This document shows positions 19,699-29,263 of a stretch of 64,000 bases of DNA, one piece after another. This stretch comes from Citrobacter sp. R56. GTDB lineage: Bacteria > Pseudomonadota > Gammaproteobacteria > Enterobacterales > Enterobacteriaceae. Each line of letters starts with the position of its first letter. Position 1 is the stretch's first letter. The notes under the pieces were generated by a model. It was not told where the DNA came from, searched no databases, and worked only from the letters and a program-made list of their open reading frames with translations. A program made the position numbers and the translations under genes. The stretch covers positions 2,666,001 to 2,730,000 of the forward strand of contig NZ_CP069159.1 of assembly GCF_016811995.1 (NCBI RefSeq), in the 5' to 3' direction.

Positions 19699-20490
19699 TC
19701 AGAACGGGTAGTCGTTATAGCCCATTTGTTCGGAGATCTTGCGTGCCGCCGTATGCAGCATGGCGACATACTCGTGCAAACGCTCTTCTGAGAAGCGCAG
19801 CGTCGGGAAGGAGATGCTCAGACCCGCAATGACAACCCCGAAACGATCGAATACCGGTACGCCAATACAGCGTAAACCTTCTTCCTGCTCTTCGTTATCT
19901 TCGCCATAGCCCTGTTCGCGGACTGTATCCAGCAATGTCAGCAATTCATCAGTAGAAGTTATAGTACGGTCAGTGCTGCGCTTATACTCAACCCCTTCCA
20001 TGATCTGTTTGACTTCATCACGATCGCGCCAGGCCAGCAGCACTTTACCAATCGCGGTACTGTACAGCGGGTTACGACGTCCAACCCGCGAGTACATACG
20101 CAGATTGTACATAGAATCAATTTTGTGAATGTAAACGATACTGTCTTCATCCAACGCACCGAGGTGTACCGTCTCTTTCGTCAGACGCGAAAGCTCACGC
20201 ATTTGGATATCAGCGCTACGGATCAGATCAACATTCTGTAAAGCACGTGCGCCTAATTCAAACAGTTTCAGGGTCAGAGAATATTTTTCTGATTCGCCTT
20301 CCTGAGCCACATACCCCAGCGTTTTCATGGTCTGCAAAAAGCGATAAACGGTGCTTTTTGACATCATGACACGTTGCGACAACTCGGTAATACCAATTTC
20401 GCGCTCTTCCCCCAGCGCCTGTAAAATGCCAAACACCTTCAGCACAGAAGAAACAGAATCAGGTTGTTTATCCAGATCTGCGATAGCCAT
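19699..20490 (-). CDS. kdgR: KDG-responsive transcriptional repressor KdgR
   Basis: IclR-family repressor of 263 residues controlling pectin/hexuronate genes; 2-keto-3-deoxygluconate is the inducer. The winged HTH lies at about 28-75 (ITELSQRVMMSKSTVYRFL), followed by the IclR effector domain with GKVLLAW and GEDNEEQEEGLRCIGVPV. One known target, eda, is in this window. It is divergent from the interrupted yebQ. Confidence 0.95.
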   Translation of the reverse strand: MAIADLDKQPDSVSSVLKVFGILQALGEEREIGITELSQRVMMSKSTVYRFLQTMKTLGYVAQEGESEKYSLTLKLFELGARALQNVDLIRSADIQMRELSRLTKETVHLGALDEDSIVYIHKIDSMYNLRMYSRVGRRNPLYSTAIGKVLLAWRDRDEVKQIMEGVEYKRSTDRTITSTDELLTLLDTVREQGYGEDNEEQEEGLRCIGVPVFDRFGVVIAGLSISFPTLRFSEERLHEYVAMLHTAARKISEQMGYNDYPF

Positions 20491-20666
20491 TTATCACCTC
20501 ATTACGAGTGTTTTATAAAAATCAGAACAATTTTTTATTATAATTTCACGTTACATTGCCCGCAATCCATCTTTGCTTACTTAGTGACAATTCTGCGACA
20601 TAAGCCCTGAATATCAATGCTAAAATAATTACTCTGATCATAATCCCCAAAAGACTCTGAATTCAT

Positions 20667-20831
20667 ATGGAAAAATGCCAGACAGATGGATTGCCCGTTC
20701 CTCAACGGTACGGTGCCATTCTCACCATCGCTATTGGTATTTCGATGGCAGTCCTCGACGGTGCAATTGCTAACGTCGCGCTCCCAACGATAGCCGCCGA
20801 TCTTCAGGCTTCACCCGCCAGTTCAATCTGG
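20667..20831 (+). pseudogene. yebQ: yebQ 5' fragment, cut by a recombinase element
   Basis: The first 55 codons of the MFS drug-efflux-type transporter YebQ (starts MEKCQTDGLPVPQRYGAIL, TM1 visible) run to SSIW at 20831. They then read into element DNA for four codons and stop at 20844-20846. The remaining 400 or so codons resume at 24045. The protein is certainly not made as a whole in this state. Confidence 0.93.
20823..20831. repeat. left attachment-site repeat (attL core)
   Basis: TCAATCTGG, identical to 24036-24044. It is the last yebQ sequence before the element, and short direct repeats like this are typical of large serine recombinase crossover sites. Confidence 0.8.
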
Positions 20832-20888
20832 ATTGATACGCTGTAAAATAGCAAATACGGTTATTTATCACACAATCACATAACACCA

Positions 20889-21728
20889 TTACTCATTTTC
20901 TAATCTGATTGGAGAAGCGCTTGACGCTATCGAGGGGTGTTTTGCCATTTCATCCTCTGCGGCCTTAACTTTTTCCAAGAGTTCAGCCGCGCGGGTTTTC
21001 TTCTTCCGAGTAACTTTTGATGCGTTTCTCTCCTCGGATTCCTCAAATTCAGCAACAGTAAACAACTCCGAAATCTCGTCCACTAACTGAGCAACCGAAC
21101 GACTGTTATCAACCCTGAGTGATTTTTCCAACAAGGTCGAAATCTGAACAGCGAGGTCTTGAAGCTTTTGCTTTTCCTTTATCACCTCTTCGAATTCCAG
21201 TTGTTCTTCTTCAAACTTTTTGCCAAGAAGTTCAATTTTCTCCTCAAGCACTTTTTGCTGGGATTCAAGTTCTTCTGTGATTAACTGTTCACGCTTCCCG
21301 CGCTCAGTGTCAGCCTGAATGTCTGCGTTGATTCTGGCGGTTTCGGCTTGCTCTGCCAGCACTGACTGAACTTTCAGCTTAGAGAGCTTGATGTCATCTT
21401 GATAAACACGCTCTTTACCCTGAAAAATGTTATCGCTGTAACGGTCATCAGCCCATTTGTGAGCTTTGGAGAGTAGCCACTGTGCATAGGGGGAGACAAT
21501 AGCCAAAAGCCCACCTATCACAAATGGTCGGACTATGTAGGCAAGGTAAAAATGCTCCTGGTTGAGAATGTAATCTATCCTGAATTTTACAGGCGAATCA
21601 CTCATGAACAGCATCGCCATGTTAGGCCAGTTAAACCACACCCACGCCAGAATAATGAAACCCCACAACGGATTTTTGAGCCTGTCTTCCAACACCTGCT
21701 TTAACGACTCTCCTGCACTTTCGCCCAT
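20889..21728 (-). CDS. membrane-anchored coiled-coil protein of unknown function
   Basis: Not recognised as a named family. From ATG 21728 it has 279 residues (in-frame starts also at 21764 and 21779). The N-terminal amphipathic piece ends in RLKNPLWGFIILAWVWFNW, a motif shared by many small proteins in prophages and islands. TM segments lie at about residues 21-41 and 60-85. A long coiled coil (about 110-220, rich in Glu/Lys/Gln) and a basic KKKTRAAELLEKVKAAEDE stretch follow, with a Ser-rich tail. It is the only non-recombinase gene of the element, hence its cargo; a phage-exclusion or maintenance role is a guess. Confidence 0.7.
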   Translation of the reverse strand: MGESAGESLKQVLEDRLKNPLWGFIILAWVWFNWPNMAMLFMSDSPVKFRIDYILNQEHFYLAYIVRPFVIGGLLAIVSPYAQWLLSKAHKWADDRYSDNIFQGKERVYQDDIKLSKLKVQSVLAEQAETARINADIQADTERGKREQLITEELESQQKVLEEKIELLGKKFEEEQLEFEEVIKEKQKLQDLAVQISTLLEKSLRVDNSRSVAQLVDEISELFTVAEFEESEERNASKVTRKKKTRAAELLEKVKAAEDEMAKHPSIASSASPIRLENE

Positions 21729-21978
21729 GTCTATGTCTCTGATGTTGAGGTAATTCTGTATCATAAACCTACAGTTCATCTTTAGAAACAGTTCGCCGTT
21801 TTGTTAATTTTTTATTTTTTCCAGCAGGCGCCCCTCTATCACAATGGTTGCTGGTGGTCTACTGGGAAGTATTGGGAAAGGTGTCTGAACCGAGGTACTT
21901 AGAGGCGAAGGAAACGCGCTCACCTGGTACTTTGCAAAAGCAGTTAAAGTATCTCCGCTGGTGGCTGTATAGATACGA

Positions 21979-22002
21979 CAAAACCCGCTCAGAGGCGGGT
22001 GA
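21979..22002 (-). terminator. terminator of the small serine recombinase gene
   Basis: Stem ACCCGC / GCGGGT with a 6-base loop and AAAA on its left side (a T tract on the minus strand), immediately after the recombinase stop at 22008. It separates that gene from the membrane protein downstream. Confidence 0.7.
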
Positions 22003-22007
22003 AGATG

Positions 22008-22706
22008 TTACTGAGCAGCAGCCTGTGAACGTTGACCTTTCAGACGCTGTACAGTGGACACAGACCATTCCTTGCCGTTGATAGTCTTGATGCCCTTCTG
22101 GTTCATGTATGCAGCAATCTGGCGGTATGAGCTATGCCCCTTTGCCTCTGCTGCTAACATTGTGTCTTCCACCATCTGCAAGTAATCCTGTGCCATTGCC
22201 TGGCGAACATGTGCAGACTTCTGTTGACCTAAACGGATAACCTTTTGAATCTGGCTATCACGATTAGCAACCTTCTGCTGTGCAGCGGTATCACCATTGT
22301 CTGCACGGTCTTTCAACTTCTTGAGTGCATCTTTGGTACGTTGGGAAATGAACTCCCTTTCCTGCTGTGCCAGTGAAAGATAAATGTGCAGTTCTAGGTT
22401 GCCAGCGTTTGGCATGGTGGCAACTTTCACACAAACCTGTTCCATGATTGCTGAACCATGTGCAACGTTACGGGATAAGCGGTCAATCTTCGCTACCAGT
22501 AAGCAAGCGTTGTGTTTCTGACAGTAGGCAATAGCAGCTTGTAAGCCTGGACGATTAGACAGAGCACCGGAAATACCGTCATCGGTGAAGGTTGCCACTT
22601 CGACCCACTGGTTAGACGCTATCGCTGAATCACAATAGTCTTTCTGGGATTCCAGACCTAAGCCAGTACCTTTTTTAGAGATGCGGTAGTAAGTGACAAC
22701 GTTCAT
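22008..22706 (-). CDS. resolvase/invertase-family serine recombinase
   Basis: A 232-residue site-specific recombinase. The catalytic domain (1-140) has the nucleophile Ser in TYYRISKKGTG, the conserved DDGISGALSNRPGLQAAI block and KIDRLSRN. A long basic helix (EFISQRTKDALKKLKDR) and a C-terminal helix-turn-helix region (SSYRQIAAYMNQKGI ... WSVSTVQRL) follow. It is larger than Tn3 resolvases (about 185) and much smaller than phage-type serine integrases. It lies 92 bp downstream of the large recombinase, same strand. It may resolve, invert or assist excision. Confidence 0.9.
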   Translation of the reverse strand: MNVVTYYRISKKGTGLGLESQKDYCDSAIASNQWVEVATFTDDGISGALSNRPGLQAAIAYCQKHNACLLVAKIDRLSRNVAHGSAIMEQVCVKVATMPNAGNLELHIYLSLAQQEREFISQRTKDALKKLKDRADNGDTAAQQKVANRDSQIQKVIRLGQQKSAHVRQAMAQDYLQMVEDTMLAAEAKGHSSYRQIAAYMNQKGIKTINGKEWSVSTVQRLKGQRSQAAAQ

Positions 22707-22797
22707 GATAATTCCCCTATTTCGATAAGGTGTATTTTACCGATGCGGGAGTGTATTGCAATAGCTTATCCGTGCTATAAAAAATACAACACAAGGG

Positions 22798-24005
22798 TTA
22801 ACCGAACATCCTACCGGACGGATTCGGGTTGAATGTAGCTTTTGATGGAAGTTGGGTCACAGTTGCTGTTTCTGGTTGCTTACCAGCTAGTGCTTGTGGT
22901 GGCTTAGCTGGTGTATGTTGGGGTGTCTTACGTGACAAAATGTTCCCTGCGGCAAGTAGTTTGGCTGCCGCCTGTTGCTGTTGTTCAGGGTTGACCGCGT
23001 CACAGTCTTGTTTGCTGTATCCGTAAGTGATTTGAACAGACGGACGGCAAAAGGATTGTTTTCATCACGTACAGCCTTTTTACCCATCTGTGACAGGGAT
23101 TCCTGAGAAGCCAGCCAATGTTCAAGCGGTATAATCGGGTCACCGTAGTAGCCTTTTACTGCTGGGTAGACTGAGCCTTTACGCGCTGATTCTGGGAGAG
23201 TACCTATTACACGTGAATTGTTTAGGATGTTTTTGATTGTGGATTGAGTCCAGCCTTGTGGCGCTGCTTTCTTCTTCCATGTGCGGTTAGTAATCAGTGG
23301 GATGTTGTCAGCGTTGAGACCAGCGGCAATTGCTGACATAGAACGGAGTTGAAAACGTTCGGCAAAGATACGCTTGATGGTGGTTGAGTGTTCGGGGATT
23401 GGTTCAAATTTACCGTTTCCCAGAGGCTTCAACCAGTACGGGCATACGTTGCCTAAATTGCCAGTACCATCAATACGGGCTGCTTTCTGCTTACTCTCTT
23501 TAACTTTGCGTACCTTTTCGGCAAGGTCACGTGAGTATGCGTTGTTTCGTAGGCCATCCATCATCGTGAGGATAACGCCAGTATCATCAAGTGTGGTTAT
23601 TTCTCGATGGTCGGATAGTGACCAGATGGTTATTCCCGCTTTGTTCAGTGTGTGGATGATGAGCGCTGCTTCAACTACGTGCAAACGAGTTAAGCGGGAT
23701 TGGGACTCACACACCAGGATAGAACCGGATGAGATGTCACCGGAATCTACACGTTTCAGGACTGAACCGAGACCGCCCCTTTCCGATACGTTTACACCGT
23801 GGAATGCGGAAAGACCTTCATCACTGATTTCCTCAATGCGGTATTGTTCGCGGTTCGGGAGATTGTTCAGATAGCTATTGAAAGCGTCTTGTTGCCGCTG
23901 TAAACCGTGACCGTCAATCTGCTTATCTGTGGAAACTCGTTTGTACCAGATGAGTGTACGCTGTTGCATGTTGTGTGTACCGTGGAGAGAAGTGAATCCC
24001 AGCAT
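22798..24005 (-). CDS. large serine recombinase, probably frameshifted near its C terminus
   Basis: The serine integrase N domain has its nucleophile in LIWYKRVSTDKQ and the partner arginines in ESQSRLTRL. A Recombinase domain follows (LKPLGNGKFEPIPEHSTTIKRIF ... WTQSTIKNILNNSRVIGTL). The uninterrupted frame ends at 22887 after 372 residues with an unusual tail. A second frame on the same strand, from about 23037 to the stop at 22798-22800, reads YGYSKQDCDAVNPEQQQQAA and looks like the authentic C terminus, so a one-base indel near 23035 is inferred. ATG 24005 (CAGG upstream) and ATG 23969 are possible starts. Its position beside the right repeat suits the integrase. Confidence 0.8.
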
Positions 24006-24035
24006 GGTAAACCTGATTGGCTATTTAGGGGAATA

Positions 24036-24044
24036 TCAATCTGG
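24036..24044. repeat. right attachment-site repeat (attR core)
   Basis: TCAATCTGG, identical to 20823-20831. The yebQ reading frame resumes directly after it with GTGGTTAAC. Confidence 0.8.
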
Positions 24045-25253
24045 GTGGTTAACGCTTACCAAATTGCCATTGTGGTGTCCCTGCTCTCTCTATCATTTTT
24101 GGGGGATATGTTTGGTTATCGACGTATATACAAATGCGGGTTAGTGATTTTCCTGCTGGCGTCCCTGTTTTGTGCCTTGTCTGACTCATTGCAAATGCTG
24201 ACGATGGCGCGCGTCGTCCAGGGATTTGGCGGGGCAGCGCTGATGAGTGTCAACACCGCGCTAATTCGCCTTATATTTCCCCAGCGCCATCTTGGACGGG
24301 GAATGGGCATTAACTCATTTATTGTCGCGGTATCATCAGCGGCAGGCCCCACACTGGCTGCCGCCATCCTCTCTGTTGCGTCGTGGCAGTGGTTATTTCT
24401 GATTAACGTACCGTTAGGCATTCTGGCATTGCTACTGGCCATGCGCTTTTTGCCGCCCAACAGCTCGCGCAGTACGAAACCGCGCTTTGACCTGCCGAGC
24501 GCAGTGATGAACGCTTTAACGTTTGGACTGCTGATCACGGCGCTAAGTGGATTCGCCCAGGGGCAGTCACTCCTGCTGATCGGCACCGAGGCCGCCATCA
24601 TGCTTGTTGTCGGTTTTTTCTTTATTCGCCGCCAGCTTTCGCTTCCGGTCCCTTTACTGCCGGTAGACTTGCTGCGAATCCCGCTGTTTTCCCTCTCTAT
24701 TGGCACCTCGATTTGTTCTTTTTGCGCGCAAATGCTCGCCCTGGTGTCCCTGCCCTTTTACCTGCAAACCGTTTTAGGTCGAAGCGAAGTGGAAACTGGC
24801 CTATTGTTAACGCCCTGGCCGCTGGCCACCATGGTGATGGCACCGCTTGCCGGTTACTTAATAGAAAAGGTACACGCGGGTCTGCTGGGCGCATTGGGGT
24901 TGGCGGTGATGGCGGCAGGCATGTTTTCCCTGGTGTTGTTGCCGGCCGCCCCCTCCGACATCAGTATTATCTGGCCGATGATCCTGTGCGGCGCCGGTTT
25001 CGGTTTATTTCAGTCGCCAAATAACCATACGATCATCACCTCAGCCCCCCGCGAACGTAGCGGCGGTGCGAGTGGCATGCTGGGAACGGCACGTTTACTG
25101 GGGCAAAGTTCGGGAGCCGCACTGGTGGCGCTCATGCTGAACCTGTTCGGCGATGGCGGAACCCACACCGCGCTGATGGTTGCGGGCATAATGGCTACGC
25201 TGGCGGCTATTGTGAGTGGTTTACGTATCACACAACCCCGGGCAGGCGCGTAA
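24045..25253 (+). pseudogene. yebQ: yebQ 3' fragment (MFS transporter, 13 or 14 TM type)
   Basis: About 402 codons of YebQ, from VVNAYQIAIVVSLLSLSFLG to ITQPRAGA, a drug:H+ antiporter-2-type MFS transporter. The conserved motif A loop (GDMFGYRRIYKCG) and motif C-like GINSFIVAVSSAAGPTLAA are intact. No further damage is visible, which fits a recent insertion that could revert. The frame is open upstream into the element to 23907, but no proper start or ribosome-binding site is seen. Confidence 0.92.
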
Positions 25254-25254
25254 A

Positions 25255-25284
25255 AAAAAGCGCGTCATCAGACGCGCTTTTTTA
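25255..25284. terminator. bidirectional terminator between yebQ and htpX
   Basis: AAAAGCGCGTC / GACGCGCTTTT with a 4-base loop and A/T tracts on both sides. Confidence 0.9.
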
Positions 25285-25335
25285 CAGTCAGACTTTACGG
25301 AGAACCTGTTCAGCTCACCGGCATACTGATGTCGG

Positions 25336-26220
25336 TTACTTCAGATATTCTCCGCTGCGCAACGCTTCAATGCGCTTATCCAGCGGTGGGTGAGTCATGA
25401 ACAGTTCGCTCAGCGATTTCGACTTGCCGTTGATACAGAATGCCATCATGCTGCTGGCTTCCTGTGGCTCATAGCTGGTTTTCAGACGCTGCAGCGCGGC
25501 AATCATTTTTTCGCGACCGACCAGTCTCGCCGAACCGGCATCGGCATGGAATTCACGGTGACGAGAGAACCACATGGTGATAATGCTCGCCAGAATACCA
25601 AAGACCAGCTCCAGCACTGTCGCGACAGCGAAGTAGATCAACGGATTACCATTACCGCCCTCACCTTCTTCTTCACGGTTACCGCCCAGAAAGCCTGCGG
25701 CGATCTGCGCAATAATACGTGAGATAAAGATAACAAACGTGTTCACAATCCCCTGAATCAGGGTCATCGTCACCATATCGCCATTCGCAATGTGGCTTAT
25801 CTCATGCGCAATAACGGCTTCAGCTTCGTCCGGGCTCATGTTTTGCAGCAAGCCCGAGCTCACGGCGACCAAAGACGCATCGCGACGAGCACCGGTAGCA
25901 AACGCATTGATGTCTGGCGCATGGTAAATAGCCACCTGCGGCATAGCAATCCCCGCCTGGCGGGCCTGCGTCGCGACCGTATTCATCAGCCAGCGTTCTC
26001 TTTCATTACGTGGTTGCTCGATGACCTCTCCACCAACGGATTTCAACGCCATCCATTTGGACATCAGCAACGAAATGAAGGAACCACCAAAACCAAACAG
26101 CAGCGCCATGATCAGCAGACCTTGCACGCTGCTCGACTGTATCCCCGTCAGGCTCAGCACCAGCCCGAAAACGACCATCACGGCCAGGTTCGTCAGCAGG
26201 AAGAGCGCGATTCGCATCAT
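25336..26220 (-). CDS. htpX: membrane metalloprotease HtpX
   Basis: M48-family zinc protease of the inner membrane that degrades misfolded membrane proteins; in E. coli it is induced by Cpx and heat. It has 294 residues. The zinc motif HEISH ([14 protein letters not shown]) lies near residue 140, with the downstream Glu in [17 protein letters not shown]. Four hydrophobic segments sit at about 5-25, 34-52, 158-178 and 195-215. The acidic [10 protein letters not shown] loop is one residue longer than in E. coli. Confidence 0.96.
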   Translation of the reverse strand: MMRIALFLLTNLAVMVVFGLVLSLTGIQSSSVQGLLIMALLFGFGGSFISLLMSKWMALKSVGGEVIEQPRNERERWLMNTVATQARQAGIAMPQVAIYHAPDINAFATGARRDASLVAVSSGLLQNMSPDEAEAVIAHEISHIANGDMVTMTLIQGIVNTFVIFISRIIAQIAAGFLGGNREEEGEGGNGNPLIYFAVATVLELVFGILASIITMWFSRHREFHADAGSARLVGREKMIAALQRLKTSYEPQEASSMMAFCINGKSKSLSELFMTHPPLDKRIEALRSGEYLK

Positions 26221-26374
26221 AATCTTCTTTTAACCTCAACTTAACAAAACGCACTATGCGATTACCCACATCGTATGGATCTTATTGCTATTTTCAAGCA
26301 TCAATGGGCTGTAAGTCACCAGAAAGACACAACTTTACATTTGATAGCCCTGGTCTGACGGCCACCCACATATG

Positions 26375-26407
26375 TTAAAAAAACAGGCACAATTTCTTGT
26401 GCCTGTT
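26375..26407 (-). terminator. terminator of prc
   Basis: AACAGGCACAA (26382-26392) pairs with TTGTGCCTGTT (26397-26407). The A run at 26376-26384 gives the T tract on the minus strand. It lies five bases beyond the prc stop. Confidence 0.9.
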
Positions 26408-26411
26408 CAGG

Positions 26412-28460
26412 TTATTGCGTGACTGCGGGTTGCTCCGCAGGCTTCTCTTTCTCAAGATGGGCCAGGTCCAGCGCTATTTTCACCGTCTCATCAAGATACG
26501 GATCGGGCTCCTGGTAATCCTTCGACAGATCGTCCAGGTTCTTCAGCGGTGGTTTACCTTCGCGTTTAAAGCGGTCGTTGATACGCGCCAGTCGCATTGC
26601 ATCATCTTCGTTATTCTCTTTTTCACGTTGCGCAAAATTGAGAGACGCAATGTTGCGTTTATCTTTCATGGCGTTGTAACGGGCAATATCCTTCATGATG
26701 TACTGGAATTCAGGATCACTGGCGATACGTGCAGTGTGTTCCTTGAGCAATTCCGGACCGAATGGCGTTAAATCCTCTGACTTCACATAGGTTGCCGCAT
26801 CAACACTGTCCCACGGTAACGCGTTATCTTCGAACTTCTCACCAGTTTCAGTCTCTTCATTACCTGTCGGCATGAGGATATCGGGTGTAACGCCCTTACG
26901 CTGAGTACTACCGCCATTAACACGATAGAACTTCTGGATTGTGTATTGCACGGAACCCAACGCCGGCCATTCAGGACGCAGCATCTGGTCGTAAATGCGA
27001 TTCAGTGAACGGTACTGCTGCACGGTGCCTTTCCCGAAGGTCGGTTCACCCACAATCAGCGCACGGCCATAGTCCTGCATTGCCGCGGCAAAAATTTCAG
27101 ATGCGGATGCGCTAAAGCGGTCGACTAACACCACCAGCGGACCTTTATAGTAGACAACGCCGTCGGTGTCGCTGTCTTCGCGAACCTTACCGTTGTTGTC
27201 ACGCACCTGCACAACTGGGCCAGAAGGGATAAACAAGCCGGAGAGCGAAACGGCTTCTGTCAGCGCGCCGCCGCCGTTGGTGCGCAGATCGATAACGATG
27301 CTGCTCACGTTCTGTTTTTCCAGTTTCTGCAGTTGAACTTTGACATCATCCGTCAGGCCAACATAGAAACCTGGAATATCCAGCACGCCCACTTTTTCTT
27401 TGCCGACGGTTTTTACCGACATTTTGACAGCACGGTCTTCAAGGCGAATACGCTCACGCGTCAGCGTAACAATTCGGGTCTTCGTGCCTTTACCGGCAGG
27501 CAGGATTTCAAGACGAACTTTACTGCCCTTCGGTCCCTTGATTAGCGCAACGACATCATCCAGACGCCAGCCAATCACATCCACCATGCCTTTACCGTTC
27601 TGGCCGACGCCCACAATGCGATCGCCAACGCTTATCGCTTTGCTCTTCGCCGCCGGACCACCAGCCACCATGGAGTTGATGACCGTGTAATCATCATCCA
27701 TCTGCAGCACAGCGCCAATACCTTCCAGAGACAGGCTCATTTCGGTATTGAACTGTTCCGTGTTACGCGGAGAAAGGTAATTGGTATGCGGATCGATTTC
27801 GCGCGCGAAAGCGGTCATTGCCAGCGAGAAAACGTCTTCGCTGTTGGTTTGCGCCAGACGGCGAATGGCAAATTTGTAACGACGCGTCAGCGTCTCACGA
27901 ATTTCTTTGTCGGTCTTGCCCGTTAACTTCAGGCTCAGCTCGTCAAATTTTACTTTTCCATCCCACAGCGCATTCAGCTCGGCCTCATTCTTCGGCCAGG
28001 GCGCTTTGCTGCGATCAAGGTTAAACGTATCGGTACCGGTGAAATCCATCGGACGTTCCAGTACGCTTAACGCATACTGATAACGTTCAAATCGACGTTT
28101 TTGCGCCAGATTATAGAGATCGTAAAAGACATCCAGCTTGCCCGAACGTAGCTCATCGCCCAGCACGGTTTTCTTTTTAGCAAACTGCTCGACATCGCTC
28201 GCCAACAGCACGTTGTGGCTGAAGTCGAGTAAATTCAGATAACGATCGAAAATTTTCGCCGAAAACGACTGATCCAGATCGAACTGACGATAGTGGGAAC
28301 GTGTGAAACGGGACGTCACACGTTCACTCACTGTCGCATGCTGTGTTTCTTCCTTCAGTACAGGAATTTGATCGGCACGCGTAATGTCGTCCACAGCAAA
28401 TGACTGGCCTGCTATTGCAAGCAGGCCAGCTAACGCGGTAAGCCTAAAAAAAGTGTTCAT
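26412..28460 (-). CDS. prc: tail-specific periplasmic protease Prc (Tsp)
   Basis: Periplasmic C-terminal processing protease of 682 residues that trims FtsI and, with NlpI, degrades the cell-wall hydrolase MepS and other substrates. The signal peptide is NTFFRLTALAGLLAIAGQSFA. A PDZ domain (about 240-320, LEGIGAVLQMDDDYTVI) and the Ser-Lys dyad (DRFSASASEIFAAAM and GEPTFGKGTVQQY) follow. ATG 28460 gives the family length and a clean signal peptide; upstream in-frame codons overlap the proQ end region. It is 19 bases downstream of proQ. Confidence 0.97.
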   Translation of the reverse strand: MNTFFRLTALAGLLAIAGQSFAVDDITRADQIPVLKEETQHATVSERVTSRFTRSHYRQFDLDQSFSAKIFDRYLNLLDFSHNVLLASDVEQFAKKKTVLGDELRSGKLDVFYDLYNLAQKRRFERYQYALSVLERPMDFTGTDTFNLDRSKAPWPKNEAELNALWDGKVKFDELSLKLTGKTDKEIRETLTRRYKFAIRRLAQTNSEDVFSLAMTAFAREIDPHTNYLSPRNTEQFNTEMSLSLEGIGAVLQMDDDYTVINSMVAGGPAAKSKAISVGDRIVGVGQNGKGMVDVIGWRLDDVVALIKGPKGSKVRLEILPAGKGTKTRIVTLTRERIRLEDRAVKMSVKTVGKEKVGVLDIPGFYVGLTDDVKVQLQKLEKQNVSSIVIDLRTNGGGALTEAVSLSGLFIPSGPVVQVRDNNGKVREDSDTDGVVYYKGPLVVLVDRFSASASEIFAAAMQDYGRALIVGEPTFGKGTVQQYRSLNRIYDQMLRPEWPALGSVQYTIQKFYRVNGGSTQRKGVTPDILMPTGNEETETGEKFEDNALPWDSVDAATYVKSEDLTPFGPELLKEHTARIASDPEFQYIMKDIARYNAMKDKRNIASLNFAQREKENNEDDAMRLARINDRFKREGKPPLKNLDDLSKDYQEPDPYLDETVKIALDLAHLEKEKPAEQPAVTQ

Positions 28461-28479
28461 GCCCGGCCTGGCCTCCGTT

Positions 28480-29166
28480 TCAGAACACCAGGTGTTCTGC
28501 GCGTACAATCAAAGACATACCCGAATTCAGCTGTACACGGACGCCATCTTTGGTGATTTCTAATACGGTGGCATCCATCGCATTATTACCAGCTTTCACC
28601 TTCAGAGACTGCCCTACCGTGAGGACTGAAATGTCAGAAACCGGGGTGTGCTGCTCTTCGCGAGGTGCACGAGGTGCTTTCGCTGCCGGTTTCTCAGCGC
28701 GAACTTTACGTTCAGCGCCTTCTTTGCGGCGTGGTGCAGGACGCGGCTTACGTTCGCGACGCGGGGCGTCTTCTTTTTCGCCTGCAGCAGCGGCAGCTTC
28801 GCGTTTTTTCGCTTGCTGTTCTGCGCGCTGCGCCTGAACGCGAGCTTTTGCCTCTTCAAGCTGCTTACGTGCATGCTCAACGTGCTGCTCATCCAGCTCA
28901 CCGCAAGGATTGCCATCGAGATCGACACGCGTTGCACCCGGTTTAACACCGTAGAGGTAACGCCAGCTTGAAGTGTAAAGACGTAAAGCGGAGCGAAGTT
29001 GAGTCTTGCTAAGGTTCATTTCACCCTCAACGCGCTCTACCAGATCCTGAAAAATGCCAATTTTCAGCGGGCGCGCTTCGCCTTCCGCACTAAAACAGTG
29101 AGGAAAACGTTCGGCCAAAAATGCGATAACTTCTTTACTGCTATTCAACTTAGGTTGATTTTCCAT
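28480..29166 (-). CDS. proQ: RNA chaperone ProQ
   Basis: Global RNA-binding protein of 228 residues that binds 3' ends of sRNAs and mRNAs and affects ProP osmolyte transport. The FinO domain spans about 1-115 ([13 protein letters not shown] ... [23 protein letters not shown]). A basic Lys/Arg/Ala linker and a Tudor-like C-terminal domain ([22 protein letters not shown] onward) follow. The linker is four residues shorter than in E. coli. It is the first gene of the proQ-prc unit. Confidence 0.96.
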   Translation of the reverse strand: MENQPKLNSSKEVIAFLAERFPHCFSAEGEARPLKIGIFQDLVERVEGEMNLSKTQLRSALRLYTSSWRYLYGVKPGATRVDLDGNPCGELDEQHVEHARKQLEEAKARVQAQRAEQQAKKREAAAAAGEKEDAPRRERKPRPAPRRKEGAERKVRAEKPAAKAPRAPREEQHTPVSDISVLTVGQSLKVKAGNNAMDATVLEITKDGVRVQLNSGMSLIVRAEHLVF

Positions 29167-29263
29167 GAAATTTCCTGATTACAACGGACGTAGCCAACTA
29201 GCCGCAGGCATGAACAGGCGTCATTATAATGACGCCATCAGTAATTGCTACGTTATCCGTTGA

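Larger units (their letters stand above)
20832..24044. mobile_element. serine-recombinase element inserted in yebQ
   Basis: A 3.2-kb insertion carrying three minus-strand genes: a membrane/coiled-coil protein, a resolvase-type recombinase and a large serine recombinase next to the right end. It is flanked by the direct repeat TCAATCTGG (20823-20831 and 24036-24044). Removing one repeat plus the insert joins ...SSIW to VVNAYQ in frame, recreating an intact yebQ. No tRNA, no tyrosine integrase and no replication gene is present, so this is probably a non-autonomous or minimal integrative element. Confidence 0.88.

Noticed and set aside
21848-22081. 77-codon plus-strand frame in the recombinase element
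   Set aside because: Much of it covers the recombinase terminator and 3' end on the opposite strand; no start signal or similarity.
22829-23026. 65-codon plus-strand frame rich in Cys and Ala
   Set aside because: It lies opposite the C-terminal coding frame of the large serine recombinase and is its mirror.
28550-28971. Several open frames antisense or out of frame within proQ
   Set aside because: They arise from the biased Lys/Arg/Ala codons of the ProQ linker; proQ itself explains the region.
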